This document shows, piece by piece, positions 47,641 through 56,077 of a stretch of DNA of 64,000 nt. A model generated the notes under the pieces. It ran no database searches and was not told where the DNA came from. It was given only the letters and a program-made list of their open reading frames with translations. The number at the start of each line of letters is the position of its first letter. Positions within the stretch are counted from its first letter, which is position 1. Made by a program: the position numbers and the translations under genes. This DNA comes from Rhodospirillales bacterium. Its GTDB lineage: Bacteria > Pseudomonadota > Alphaproteobacteria > Rhodospirillales > Casp-alpha2. The DNA lies in assembly GCA_017644185.1 (NCBI GenBank), contig JAEPMA010000001.1, forward strand, positions 434,001-498,000, given 5' to 3'.

Positions 47641-48368
47641 AGGCTGAAGTAAATCATGGACATGCCAGAGAACAATAGAACGATGTAGACGACACGGTCG
47701 AAGCCCCGATCGCCAAGCCGTTCATACAGTTTTCGCCCGATCCACACGCCGATCAGTGTGCCGGGTAACGCCAAGAGCGTCATGCGCCAGACTTCCCCCG
47801 TCATCAAGCCGCTGCCCCATTGGCTTAAGAACGCAATCGTCAGGATCGTCAGGTTGAACGCCTGGAAGATGCTGCGTTTTTCGTCTTTGCCCCAGCCGCG
47901 CAGGATCGCCCAGATCGTCGTCGGCGCACCTGATAACCCGGCTATGCCGCCGAGGACCCCGCCCGTCAATCCGATCACGCTGTCCGCGACACGCCCGCCG
48001 AAAGCGATGCTGAACGTCCTTCCGCTAAGCAGCATGAACCCGCAAAAACAGACCAAAAACGTTCCAATGAATATCTTGAAGACCTGGACGGGTATAATTG
48101 GCAGCAGCCATGTGCCGACAGGAACACCCAGCAGGCCCCCGAGAATGAACGGCATGACACGCCGCCAATCGATCGCATGCCAGATTTTCGGAAGGGTTTG
48201 AACCTGTCCGACAATCGAACAGATCACCACCATGGGCGAGGCAACGACAGGCGGTACGACGTAGAGCCAAAACGTGAGTGCCGTCAGCCCCGTGCCGAAA
48301 CCGGTCAGGCCGTTGACCAATCCCCCCGCCAGTCCGCCGGCGAGTACGATGAGTTCATACTGTTCCAA
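47637..48368 (-). CDS. TauE/SafE-family permease
   Basis: 243 aa from TTG 48368, with around eight hydrophobic segments. The N-terminal half LAGGLVNGLTGFGTGLTAL and the internal repeat TGGVLGGIAGLSGAPTTI are the family's twin motifs. Members export sulfite, sulfoacetate or related organic anions. It is translationally coupled to the cobD-like gene downstream. Confidence 0.85.
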   Translation of the reverse strand: MEQYELIVLAGGLAGGLVNGLTGFGTGLTALTFWLYVVPPVVASPMVVICSIVGQVQTLPKIWHAIDWRRVMPFILGGLLGVPVGTWLLPIIPVQVFKIFIGTFLVCFCGFMLLSGRTFSIAFGGRVADSVIGLTGGVLGGIAGLSGAPTTIWAILRGWGKDEKRSIFQAFNLTILTIAFLSQWGSGLMTGEVWRMTLLALPGTLIGVWIGRKLYERLGDRGFDRVVYIVLLFSGMSMIYFSL

Positions 48369-48398
48369 GGAAACCGCCCCCCGACGGTTTGAAGGAGG

Positions 48399-49292
48399 TC
48401 ACTCTCCAAGCCGTTTCTTAAGGGCGTCCGCAAAGGCATTGACGCTGGTTTCCATGGTGCGTGTGGTATCCATGTTCTGCCGGGTCTCGGCTGCATATGG
48501 CGTTTCGCTGAGCAATTGGAAAATCCACGCTGCGCCATCATGAAAACCGCTGGTGACACCGGCCTCGCTGAAGGTTTTTGCGATTTCCTCCATTTCGCCG
48601 ACCCAGCGTTCACTGTCGGCGGGCAGGGCGGAAACTTTACCGCGCATGTTCTTAATCAACGCTTGTTGCGAGTAGTCGAACTCCGAAATCAGATCGTCGA
48701 GCAATCCATTGCGCGCGGCGGTTAAAAGGACGGCTGTCCACAACGTCCAACTGCCCTTGGTGGCGGCGGCGTAAACCATCTTCATCGCCGATGCGCGGCC
48801 GATTTCGTCACCCAGAGACAGCACTTCAAACCCCATGCCGTTGAGTGCTGTCATCGGCGTGACATCCGGGCCGGATACGTAGAACCGGGTCTCACTGCTT
48901 TTGTTTGGGGCGAGGCCGATGATTCCGGCGTCGATAAAGGTAGCGCCTGCGCCCTCGATCCGCGCGCCGACGTCGGTGGCTGTGCCGGGCGAGATCGCAT
49001 TACAGTCCACATAAACCGGCGTCTTCCCGGTGCGTCCCATCGCGCTGGCCACATCCTCGGCCAGATTAAGTGCGGCGGACGGGGGAAGAATAGAGAGAAT
49101 CAGATCCGCTTCCGCGATCGTCGCATCCAAATCTCCCGCATCCCGGACGCGGCCCGCTTCGGCGAGCGAGCGTGAGCGTTCCGAACGGCCTGTGAGCGAG
49201 GTGATGGTTTCATATCCATGCTCGCGTAGAACGAGGCCGACACCGTGGCCCATGTCCCCCGGCATTAAAATGGCGATGGTCTGATTGCTCAT
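48399..49292 (-). CDS. NAD(P)-dependent dehydrogenase with DUF1932 domain
   Basis: 297 aa. N-terminal Rossmann fold (IAILMPGDMGHGVGLVLRE, with G-x-M-G), 6-phosphogluconate-dehydrogenase-like; C-terminal helical domain of DUF1932 type (AMKMVYAAATKGSWTLWTAV), resembling the beta-hydroxyacid dehydrogenase family. It likely reduces or oxidises a 3-hydroxy acid. It follows the amidohydrolase by 21 bases, so the two may serve one catabolic route. AAGGGAAG lies before the ATG. Confidence 0.82.
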   Translation of the reverse strand: MSNQTIAILMPGDMGHGVGLVLREHGYETITSLTGRSERSRSLAEAGRVRDAGDLDATIAEADLILSILPPSAALNLAEDVASAMGRTGKTPVYVDCNAISPGTATDVGARIEGAGATFIDAGIIGLAPNKSSETRFYVSGPDVTPMTALNGMGFEVLSLGDEIGRASAMKMVYAAATKGSWTLWTAVLLTAARNGLLDDLISEFDYSQQALIKNMRGKVSALPADSERWVGEMEEIAKTFSEAGVTSGFHDGAAWIFQLLSETPYAAETRQNMDTTRTMETSVNAFADALKKRLGE

Positions 49293-49313
49293 CTATTTGC
49301 TTCCCTTTCGTGG

Positions 49314-50996
49314 TCAGGCGGCGAACCCGGTCAGAACCTCGCCGGTATCGTTTGGGTGCTTAATGGGACCATCGGCATCGACAATCCGCGTGCCATTTAT
49401 CCAGACACCATGAACGCCGAGGGCTGCGGTGGTCAGACGATGCGCGCCCGCCGGAAGGTCGAAAATACGCCGTTTCGCGCCGCGTCCGACGGTCGCCGGA
49501 TCGAACAGCATGAGATCGGCGGCATACCCTTCCTTGATCAGCCCGCGACCCGCGATCCCATATATACCTGCAGGTTTGCCCGTCAGTTCATGAACGGCAG
49601 CCGCTATTGTCATCTTGCCGAGGTCGCGCGCCCAGTGGCCGAGAAGCCGGAGACCGAACCCTGCGTCACAGAAGAACGTCAGGTGCGCGCCGGCATCTGA
49701 AAGCGCGACGGACGCAGCTGGATGCACCAGCATCTTGCCGACGGCGTCTTCGTCGGAATTCAGAAGGACGGCGGTGAAGATTGTCTCCAGATCCTCGTCG
49801 ATGGCGATGTCGAGCATCAAATCAAGCGGATCGGTATCTCGTTCCTCGGCGATTTCGGCAAGGGAGCGATGCTCAAGAGAACGATGATCTTCGGTGGCGG
49901 CTTCGGTGATTTCGATCTTGTCCCATTCGCCATTGAATAACCGAACACCCGCGGGCGCCGCCAATTCGGCTTTCACCGCCTCGCGCAGTGCCGGGTCTTT
50001 GAGCTTCGCCTTGAGGTCGTCCCCCGAAAGTTTCATCAACGGCTGCCAGCTTTCGAAGCTTTCCAGCGGATAGGCAGACTTCAAAGTGAAATCCATGGTG
50101 AGGGGGCAACACGACACCTGCCCCCATAATTCGTGACCTCTTGCGCGGGCATCGGCAATCCGCGCCAGTTCGTCGAGGGTCCCGGTCGGGTTGGTGGAGT
50201 TGTGCAACAGCGCCGCGATCATGATCGGGCGGCCGGTTTTCGATGCCAACTCTTCCAGATAAGGCACATCGGTCCGATTGCCTTTGGTCAGCATAAAAAT
50301 CCCTCGGCCGGACCGGGCCATAGCTTGGACCAGCGCCAGCAATTCATCATCGTCAGCCAATCTGGAGGGCATCGGAACGCCGCCCCAACCATTGTGCTGT
50401 GGGGCTGTTGACGTTGCGAAGCCAATAGCGCCCGCCGCCATGCCCTGTTCAACGATGGCGCACATCTGGTCAATTTCTTCCTTCGTCGCGGCGCGCTCCG
50501 TCGCCGCCGGGCCCATGACATAAGTGCGGATCGAACTGTGTCCCAAGAAGCAGGCGACGTTGGGCACCACGCCTTTTGTCCGCAGCATGTCGACGTATTC
50601 GGGAAACGTCTCGAAAGACCAGTCGATCCCATCCCGAAGCGCGTCCAGCGACATGCCCTCGACTTGGGTCAGATTCTTCATCACCAGGTCCCGGTCACCT
50701 TCTTTGCAGGGCGCGATGGTGAACCCGCAATTCCCCATGACGACGGTCGTTACACCCAATGCAGGTGACGGGCGCACACCAGAATCCCAAGTAATCTGAG
50801 CATCGAAGTGGGTGTGGGTGTCGATGATACCGGGCATCAGCGCAAGGCCCGTTGCGTCTATCTCTTCGGCGGCTCCGACGTCGAGATTTGGACCAACGGC
50901 GACGATCTTGCCTTCCTCAATCGAAACGTCGGTGCCTGGCTGGGCGTCTTCACCCGAGCCGTCATAAAGCGCAGCGTTGCGGATAACGAAGTTCAT
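49314..50996 (-). CDS. D-aminoacylase/amidohydrolase family protein
   Basis: 560 aa from ATG 50996 with GGGAGG upstream. Metal-dependent amidohydrolase: PGIIDTHTHFDAQITWD holds the HxH pair, VMGNCGFTIAPC and SDAGAHLTFFCDAGF (Asp) follow. It resembles N-acyl-D-amino-acid deacylases and related cyclic-amide hydrolases, in which a Cys (NCG) binds metal. Cytoplasmic. Likely used with the DUF1932 dehydrogenase to break down an amide; the substrate is not known. Confidence 0.87.
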   Translation of the reverse strand: MNFVIRNAALYDGSGEDAQPGTDVSIEEGKIVAVGPNLDVGAAEEIDATGLALMPGIIDTHTHFDAQITWDSGVRPSPALGVTTVVMGNCGFTIAPCKEGDRDLVMKNLTQVEGMSLDALRDGIDWSFETFPEYVDMLRTKGVVPNVACFLGHSSIRTYVMGPAATERAATKEEIDQMCAIVEQGMAAGAIGFATSTAPQHNGWGGVPMPSRLADDDELLALVQAMARSGRGIFMLTKGNRTDVPYLEELASKTGRPIMIAALLHNSTNPTGTLDELARIADARARGHELWGQVSCCPLTMDFTLKSAYPLESFESWQPLMKLSGDDLKAKLKDPALREAVKAELAAPAGVRLFNGEWDKIEITEAATEDHRSLEHRSLAEIAEERDTDPLDLMLDIAIDEDLETIFTAVLLNSDEDAVGKMLVHPAASVALSDAGAHLTFFCDAGFGLRLLGHWARDLGKMTIAAAVHELTGKPAGIYGIAGRGLIKEGYAADLMLFDPATVGRGAKRRIFDLPAGAHRLTTAALGVHGVWINGTRIVDADGPIKHPNDTGEVLTGFAA

Positions 50997-51087
50997 CGGA
51001 CCTCCCACAGGGGATGTTTGAATTCACTTGGATGCAGACAAGCTTAATGGCGGCCCATGGATGGGTCACGCGATAAGCTGAGCCTGC

Positions 51088-51390
51088 TTACTTGAGGAAT
51101 TCGATCTCGACGAAGGCGCATTCGAAATCGTTGCCGTTGATGACGTCGTGCTCGACCCCGACTTCGCGGAAATAGGGGACGCCGTTTTGCATAGGGGCGA
51201 TGGTTCGTTCATCAGCCCCTGTGTCGATTTCAAGCTGGCCGTCGAAGAGGGGGACGACAACGTAATCATACGCGTGACGATGCCAGCCGGTATTGTCGCC
51301 CTTATTCTTGAAGCGCCACTCGGTCACCCGGGTGCGCTCGTTTTCGATCATGACCGTGGGAACGGCGTTACCGGCTTTTCCTGAGCACAT
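51088..51390 (-). CDS. Small cupin-domain protein
   Basis: 100 aa. Single cupin: GWHRHAYDYVVVPLFDG (metal-binding His pair) and a later FREVGVEHDVINGNDFE (His). Small metal-cupin with unknown substrate. Start ATG 51390, next to the Rdx gene stop; an in-frame ATG at 51351 is possible. Third gene after plsY on the same strand. Confidence 0.8.
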   Translation of the reverse strand: MCSGKAGNAVPTVMIENERTRVTEWRFKNKGDNTGWHRHAYDYVVVPLFDGQLEIDTGADERTIAPMQNGVPYFREVGVEHDVINGNDFECAFVEIEFLK

Positions 51391-51399
51391 GACCAGCCC

Positions 51400-51681
51400 C
51401 TAACTCTTGTCCGAATGGCCAAGGTCTTTCCCCGGCGCGATGACATCACGAATCAACTGCTTTAACTCCTTGCTTTCCGGGAACCTGCCCTCGGTCTTTC
51501 TGTCGAAGATCACCTTGCCGTCCGGGGTTTGAATGCGAAAGGTGCCGCCTTCGTCGGGAACAAGTGTCAGCGCGCCCAGGTCGTCTGAAAAGGTGAACAA
51601 TAGCTCCTGCGCCATCCAGGTTGCCCGGAGGACGAAGCGGCAGGTACGGCAGTAGTGGATTTCGATGACGGGTTTGGACAT
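51400..51681 (-). CDS. Rdx/SelW-like thioredoxin-fold protein
   Basis: 93 aa. IHYCRTCRFVLRATW carries the CxxC (Cys11, Cys14) of the SelT/SelW/SelH Rdx fold, here with two cysteines and no selenocysteine. Length and DGKVIFDRKTEGRFPESKEL are normal for bacterial members. Redox role presumed. AGGAG lies before the ATG. Between the cupin and the CULT gene. Confidence 0.88.
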   Translation of the reverse strand: MSKPVIEIHYCRTCRFVLRATWMAQELLFTFSDDLGALTLVPDEGGTFRIQTPDGKVIFDRKTEGRFPESKELKQLIRDVIAPGKDLGHSDKS

Positions 51682-51714
51682 GAAACGGCTCCTGACAATC
51701 TGATCGGCATTTGT

Positions 51715-52095
51715 TCAAGCTTCGCCGCCGGGCGGGCTTTGCGTCAACGCCGTTTTGATCAATCCGAAGAAGACCGCCGGCATAGCATTACCGGCGAAGC
51801 GCCAGCCCAAGTGTTGCCCACAACCCCGACATAGTGCGAAGTTCCAGTCGTATCCGGGAAACCATGAATGTTCGTCGGTTGGTGCGCCGACGTCCTCGGC
51901 CCCGGGGACTTCCTTGAAACATGCTACTCTGAAGACCCGTCCCGCCGGATTGATGAAGACGCGCTCGTGGCCGCCGATATCGACGGCCCAGCGCATACGC
52001 GTCAGAAGATGGCCGCACTTGGCGCAATAGATTGCATCGTCCGTGCCGGCGTCAGCCTCCGTCTTTTTCTCTTCTTTGGGTGACTTCTGGAGCAT
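51715..52095 (-). CDS. Bacterial cereblon-like CULT-domain protein
   Basis: 126 aa, essentially one CULT domain. Zinc ligands Cys24/Cys27 (YCAKCGH) and Cys89/Cys92 (LCRGCGQ). The tri-tryptophan cage is Trp78 (HSWFPGYDW), Trp84 and Trp98 (HLGWRF), followed by Phe100, matching human cereblon Trp380, Trp386, Trp400 and Phe402. VFINPAGRVFRVACF also matches the Magnetospirillum homologue used as a thalidomide-binding model. In that protein the cage binds uridine and glutarimides. No Lon-like domain or DDB1 region is present, so an E3-ligase role does not apply. It begins 16 bases after the plsY stop. Confidence 0.88.
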   Translation of the reverse strand: MLQKSPKEEKKTEADAGTDDAIYCAKCGHLLTRMRWAVDIGGHERVFINPAGRVFRVACFKEVPGAEDVGAPTDEHSWFPGYDWNFALCRGCGQHLGWRFAGNAMPAVFFGLIKTALTQSPPGGEA

Positions 52096-52111
52096 GCGCC
52101 ATTATGGCACA

Positions 52112-52759
52112 TCAGGCGGAGGGTGAGCTTTCTTCCGTCTCTTCTTTCTTCTCCGCCTTCTTCTGGCCGATTTTGCTCTCTTCACCCTTGATCAGGCGGC
52201 GGATGTTGTCCTTGTGGCGGATGACCGAAAGCACCGCTAGGCCGACGGCAAAATAGGCGATGTCTTCATTCGATGACATCTTCCAGGCGATGATGGGTGA
52301 TGCGATGATCGACGTGATTGATGCGAGAGAGGAATATTTGAACGTGCTCGCCATGATGAGCCAGACGCAGCACGTCAGAACACCGACCGGCCAGGACACC
52401 ATCAAAAGTGCGCCTAATGTCGTTGCCACACCCTTGCCACCCTTGAACTTGAGCCAGATCGGAAAATTGTGGCCCATCACTGCGGCGAAAGCCGCGACGA
52501 TCCCGGCAAGTTCGCTCATCTGCATGAAAATCAGCGCCGCGACGGCTCCCTTGGATGCGTCGAGGATGAGTGTGAGAAAAGCCAGGAACTTGTTTCCCGT
52601 CCGGAGAACGTTCGTTGCGCCGATGTTGCCCGACCCGATCTGGCGAATGTCGCCCATGCCGGCCATCCGCGTCAGCACCAATCCCCACGGGATCGATCCC
52701 AGCAGATAGCCGCAGACCGCCGCAATCGCGACGGTGATATTGGGGGCGAGATTCTCCAT
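52112..52759 (-). CDS. plsY: Glycerol-3-phosphate acyltransferase PlsY
   Basis: 215 aa from ATG 52759. Multi-pass inner-membrane enzyme moving acyl groups from acyl-phosphate to glycerol-3-phosphate, the first step of phospholipid synthesis. Three conserved loops: GSIPWGLVLTRM, GSGNIGATNVLRTG and GHNFPIWLKFKGGKGVATTLG. The C-terminal ~35 residues are charged (KKAEKKEETEESS) and longer than in E. coli. It follows pyrC by 4 bases. Confidence 0.96.
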   Translation of the reverse strand: MENLAPNITVAIAAVCGYLLGSIPWGLVLTRMAGMGDIRQIGSGNIGATNVLRTGNKFLAFLTLILDASKGAVAALIFMQMSELAGIVAAFAAVMGHNFPIWLKFKGGKGVATTLGALLMVSWPVGVLTCCVWLIMASTFKYSSLASITSIIASPIIAWKMSSNEDIAYFAVGLAVLSVIRHKDNIRRLIKGEESKIGQKKAEKKEETEESSPSA

Positions 52760-52763
52760 GAAC

Positions 52764-54077
52764 TCAGTCGGCCACGAAAACCGTGCGCCCGTCAATGACT
52801 GTCCGGGCTACCGCACCCTGGACGAGACGGCCGTCGAAGGGGGTGTTCTTGGATTTTGATAGGAGCTTATCGGCTTCGACCTTCCACCCTTTATCGGGGT
52901 CGAAGAGCATCAAGTCCGCAGGCCGGCCTTGCGCCAGCTTGCCGGCACGCAGCTTCATCAGGTCTGCAGGTGCGGAAGTAACAAATCTGAGCGCTTCCAG
53001 GATCGAAACATGACCGTTGTGGTAAAGCTCGAGCGTGACGGCGAGCAGCGTTTCCAGACCGACACCCCCGCTGGCGGCGACACCGAAGGGGAGGCGCTTG
53101 GATTCTTCGTCTTGGGGTGTGTGGTCGGACGCGATGCAGTCGATAGTCCCGTCCTTGATTCCCTCGACAACCGCGCGGCGGTCGGCTTCTTCGCGAAGCG
53201 GGGGCGAGAGCTTGGCGAAGGTTCGATAATCGCCGATTGCGACTTCGTTGAGTGCGAAATAGGGCGGCGAGGTATCGCACGTGACCGGCAGGCCCCGGGC
53301 TTTCGCATTGCGGACCGCGTCGACGGCCTCAGCGGTCGAGACATGGGCGATGTGGAGGCGGCCACCCGTCAATTCGACGAGGCGGATATCCCGCTCGATC
53401 ATGATGATCTCGGCTTGGCGGGGAATACCGACAAGACCCAGGCGTGTCGCCGTCTCTCCGGCGTTCATCATCCCGCCTGTCGCCAATGATGGCTCTTCCG
53501 GGTGCTGACAAATCAACAGGTCGAAGGTCCGCGCGTACATCATCGCGCGCCGCATGACTTGTGCATTTGCGACCGCATTGAAACCGTCCGTGAAGGCAAC
53601 AGCGCCGGATTCCGCCAAAAGCCCTAGCTCAGCGATCTCCTTGCCCTTCGCGCCCTTGGTCACCGCGCCGTATGGATAGACTTTGGACAATCCCTGCAAA
53701 CGCGCCCGGCGTGCGACGAATTCAACCACCGACATATCGTCGATGACGGGATCAGTGTTTGGCAGGCACACCATCGAGGTGATCCCGCCCTTGGTGGCGG
53801 CGCGGCCGGCGCTGGCCAAAGTCTCTTTATAATCTTCACCGGGCTCACCCAGGTGTACGCGCATGTCGATCAGGCCCGGTGCGAGGCACAGGCCAGAGCA
53901 ATCGATGACTGTAATTCCCTCAAGCGCCATGTCGGCATTCACCTTGGGGCCGACCTGCTTGATCAGTTCACCCTCGGTCAGGACGCCGCCGACCTCGTCC
54001 ATACCGGTTGCCGGATCCAGCAGTCTGGCGCCGACGTAGGCGACCCGGCCCGGGGTGCGATCTCCCTTGGTCGCCAT
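52764..54077 (-). CDS. pyrC: Dihydroorotase (PyrC), probably a degenerate partner of PyrB
   Basis: 437 aa amidohydrolase. The usual D-x-H-x-H-x-R metal/substrate motif reads DMRVHLGEPG: Arg73 replaces the first metal His and Gly77 the carboxylate-binding Arg. His in CQHPEE, IAHVST and Asp in SDHTP are kept. Classical PyrC forms dihydroorotate, but the altered motif suggests an inactive scaffold that shapes PyrB, as known for Pseudomonas PyrC'. A second, active dihydroorotase would then be needed. The start overlaps the pyrB stop by one base. Confidence 0.88.
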   Translation of the reverse strand: MATKGDRTPGRVAYVGARLLDPATGMDEVGGVLTEGELIKQVGPKVNADMALEGITVIDCSGLCLAPGLIDMRVHLGEPGEDYKETLASAGRAATKGGITSMVCLPNTDPVIDDMSVVEFVARRARLQGLSKVYPYGAVTKGAKGKEIAELGLLAESGAVAFTDGFNAVANAQVMRRAMMYARTFDLLICQHPEEPSLATGGMMNAGETATRLGLVGIPRQAEIIMIERDIRLVELTGGRLHIAHVSTAEAVDAVRNAKARGLPVTCDTSPPYFALNEVAIGDYRTFAKLSPPLREEADRRAVVEGIKDGTIDCIASDHTPQDEESKRLPFGVAASGGVGLETLLAVTLELYHNGHVSILEALRFVTSAPADLMKLRAGKLAQGRPADLMLFDPDKGWKVEADKLLSKSKNTPFDGRLVQGAVARTVIDGRTVFVAD

Positions 54078-55045
54078 TACAGGTTCCTCTGCAAGGTTTC
54101 TTCCAGGTTCGCCGTCAGTATCTCGAGCGCGGCCATCCTGACCGCGACACCCATCTCGACCTGTTCGTGGATGGCGCTGCGGCCGAAGTCGTCAGCCACT
54201 TCGCTGTCGATCTCGACCCCGCGGTTCATCGGCCCCGGGTGCATGATCAGTGCGTTCGGTTTCGCGCCTTCCAGTTTTTCGTAATCGAGCCCGAAGAAGT
54301 GGAAGTACTCTCTTACCGATGGGAGGTAGTTGCCGTCCATGCGCTCTTTCTGAAGGCGGAGCATCATGACGATGTCGCAGTCCTCAAGGCCTTCGCGCAT
54401 GTCGTTGAAGACTTCGACGCCCATATGCTCGACCCCGGTGGGGATCAGGGTGCGGGGTGCGATCAGTCGAACGCGTGCGCCCATCGTGGTCAAAAGGTGG
54501 ATATTCGAGCGTGCAACCCGTGAATGCAGGATGTCCCCGCAGATCGCGATCCGGAGACCCTGGATCTTGCCGACCCGTCGGCGGATGGTGAGCGCGTCCA
54601 GCAATGCCTGTGTCGGGTGTTCGTGCTGGCCATCGCCAGCATTGATCACGGCGCAGTTCACTTTTTCGCTCAGCAGTTTGACCGAACCGGAGTCCGGGTG
54701 GCGGACGACGAGGACATCCGGGTGCATAGCGTTAAGGGTCATCGCCGTATCGATCAAAGTCTCGCCCTTTTTCACCGAGCTCGTAGCGACCGACATGTTG
54801 ATGACGTCGCCGCCCAGGCGCTTGCCCGCAAGCTCGAACGACGTGCGGGTTCGGGTCGAGTCCTCGAAGAACAGGTTGATGATCGTGCGCCCGCTCAGAA
54901 CCGCTTTTTTCTTGTCGGCCTGACGGTTCTGCTCGACATAGCTTTCGGCACGGTCGAGAAGAGCGGTAATTTCAATGGGATTGAGGCCCTCGATACCGAG
55001 GAGATGCTTGTGTGGAAAGCCGAATGCACCGGGACCGTCGTTCAT
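54077..55045 (-). CDS. pyrB: Aspartate carbamoyltransferase catalytic subunit
   Basis: 322 aa. Condenses carbamoyl phosphate and aspartate in pyrimidine synthesis. [13 protein letters not shown] binds carbamoyl phosphate, [14 protein letters not shown] and HPGPMNRG follow; all active-site parts are intact. One-base overlap with pyrC (TAATG) suggests coupled translation and a PyrB-PyrC complex. First gene of the pyrB-pyrC-plsY unit. Confidence 0.97.
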   Translation of the reverse strand: MNDGPGAFGFPHKHLLGIEGLNPIEITALLDRAESYVEQNRQADKKKAVLSGRTIINLFFEDSTRTRTSFELAGKRLGGDVINMSVATSSVKKGETLIDTAMTLNAMHPDVLVVRHPDSGSVKLLSEKVNCAVINAGDGQHEHPTQALLDALTIRRRVGKIQGLRIAICGDILHSRVARSNIHLLTTMGARVRLIAPRTLIPTGVEHMGVEVFNDMREGLEDCDIVMMLRLQKERMDGNYLPSVREYFHFFGLDYEKLEGAKPNALIMHPGPMNRGVEIDSEVADDFGRSAIHEQVEMGVAVRMAALEILTANLEETLQRNL

Positions 55046-55213
55046 AGGCGCGCACTATATGTCCGAGGGGGGCAGAACCGCAAGTGTCATGATCAATGCA
55101 TTGCTGAGCGTGACGGCATGGCTTGAGCGCCCCGGATCGCGTAGTATGTTTTTAATTCGCCGATTCGCCGCACATGCACCCGGGACAGCGCAATTCGGCC
55201 ACGGGAAAGGTTG

Positions 55214-56077
55214 ATGGAAGAGTACCTGAAGGCCCACGACAGACTGGGCCGGCTCTTGAAAAAGGACTTTGTGTTCGTCGTCGGCGCGACGCGCTGGGGC
55301 ACGTCTTGGGTCCAGCAATGTTTGGACACGCATCCAAAGGTTCTCTGCAAAGGGGAAGGGCACTTCACGGATAGCCTGTTCCCGGGCCTTGCCAAACTCG
55401 TCGACCAGTATAACCAAGACGCGGAGCGCATCGGCAACCGGATGCAGTTGGCGGGGCTTCCCGGAAATGCTGCCGGCTTTACCTTCGATGATGTCGAATA
55501 TCTGATGCGGACGGCCGTCATGCTGATGTTCCAGCGCTGGGTGCCGGACGATCAGGAAGAGCAGATCACCTGCATTGGCGAGAAAACACCGGAGCACGTG
55601 CTCTCACTCGAACTACTGGACAGGTTGTTCCCGGAAATGCGGATCGTCCACGTGGTGCGGGACGGCCGCGACGAGGCGGCCAGTGCGTGGGATTTCAATA
55701 TGGGCATCTCCAAGGGGGAGTTCCCGCGCCGCTATCCGTCATTCGCCGACTTTGCCGAGACGTTCGCCCGTAACTGGTCACGCTCTGTCGGCGCCGCCAG
55801 GCGCTTCGGGCGCTTAAACCGGCGCCGCTATTATCAGATACGGGCGGAAGACCTCGTGGAAGAGCCGGCGCCGATCGTCCGGCGGCTATTTCGTTTCTGC
55901 GATGTCGAGGACAGGGAAGAGATCGTTCAGGCGGGAATCAAACATGCCTACCAGATTGCGCCGCTGGATCTCGATCCGGGGGTCTGGAAACGCCGTTTCG
56001 ACGACGACGCGACCCGCAGGTTCCACCGGCAGTCAGGTGAGCTTCTGAAACTGCTGAACTACACGGTCGCTGCTTGA
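55214..56077 (+). CDS. PAPS-dependent sulfotransferase family protein
   Basis: 287 aa from ATG 55214 (GGGAAAGG upstream). VVGATRWGTSWVQQCLDTHP is the 5'-phosphosulfate loop, VHVVRDGRDEAAS the 3'-phosphate motif. No signal peptide. It would move sulfate from PAPS to an alcohol, sugar or peptide; the acceptor is unknown. Divergent from pyrB; its stop abuts that of the AEC carrier. Confidence 0.85.
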   Translation: MEEYLKAHDRLGRLLKKDFVFVVGATRWGTSWVQQCLDTHPKVLCKGEGHFTDSLFPGLAKLVDQYNQDAERIGNRMQLAGLPGNAAGFTFDDVEYLMRTAVMLMFQRWVPDDQEEQITCIGEKTPEHVLSLELLDRLFPEMRIVHVVRDGRDEAASAWDFNMGISKGEFPRRYPSFADFAETFARNWSRSVGAARRFGRLNRRRYYQIRAEDLVEEPAPIVRRLFRFCDVEDREEIVQAGIKHAYQIAPLDLDPGVWKRRFDDDATRRFHRQSGELLKLLNYTVAA

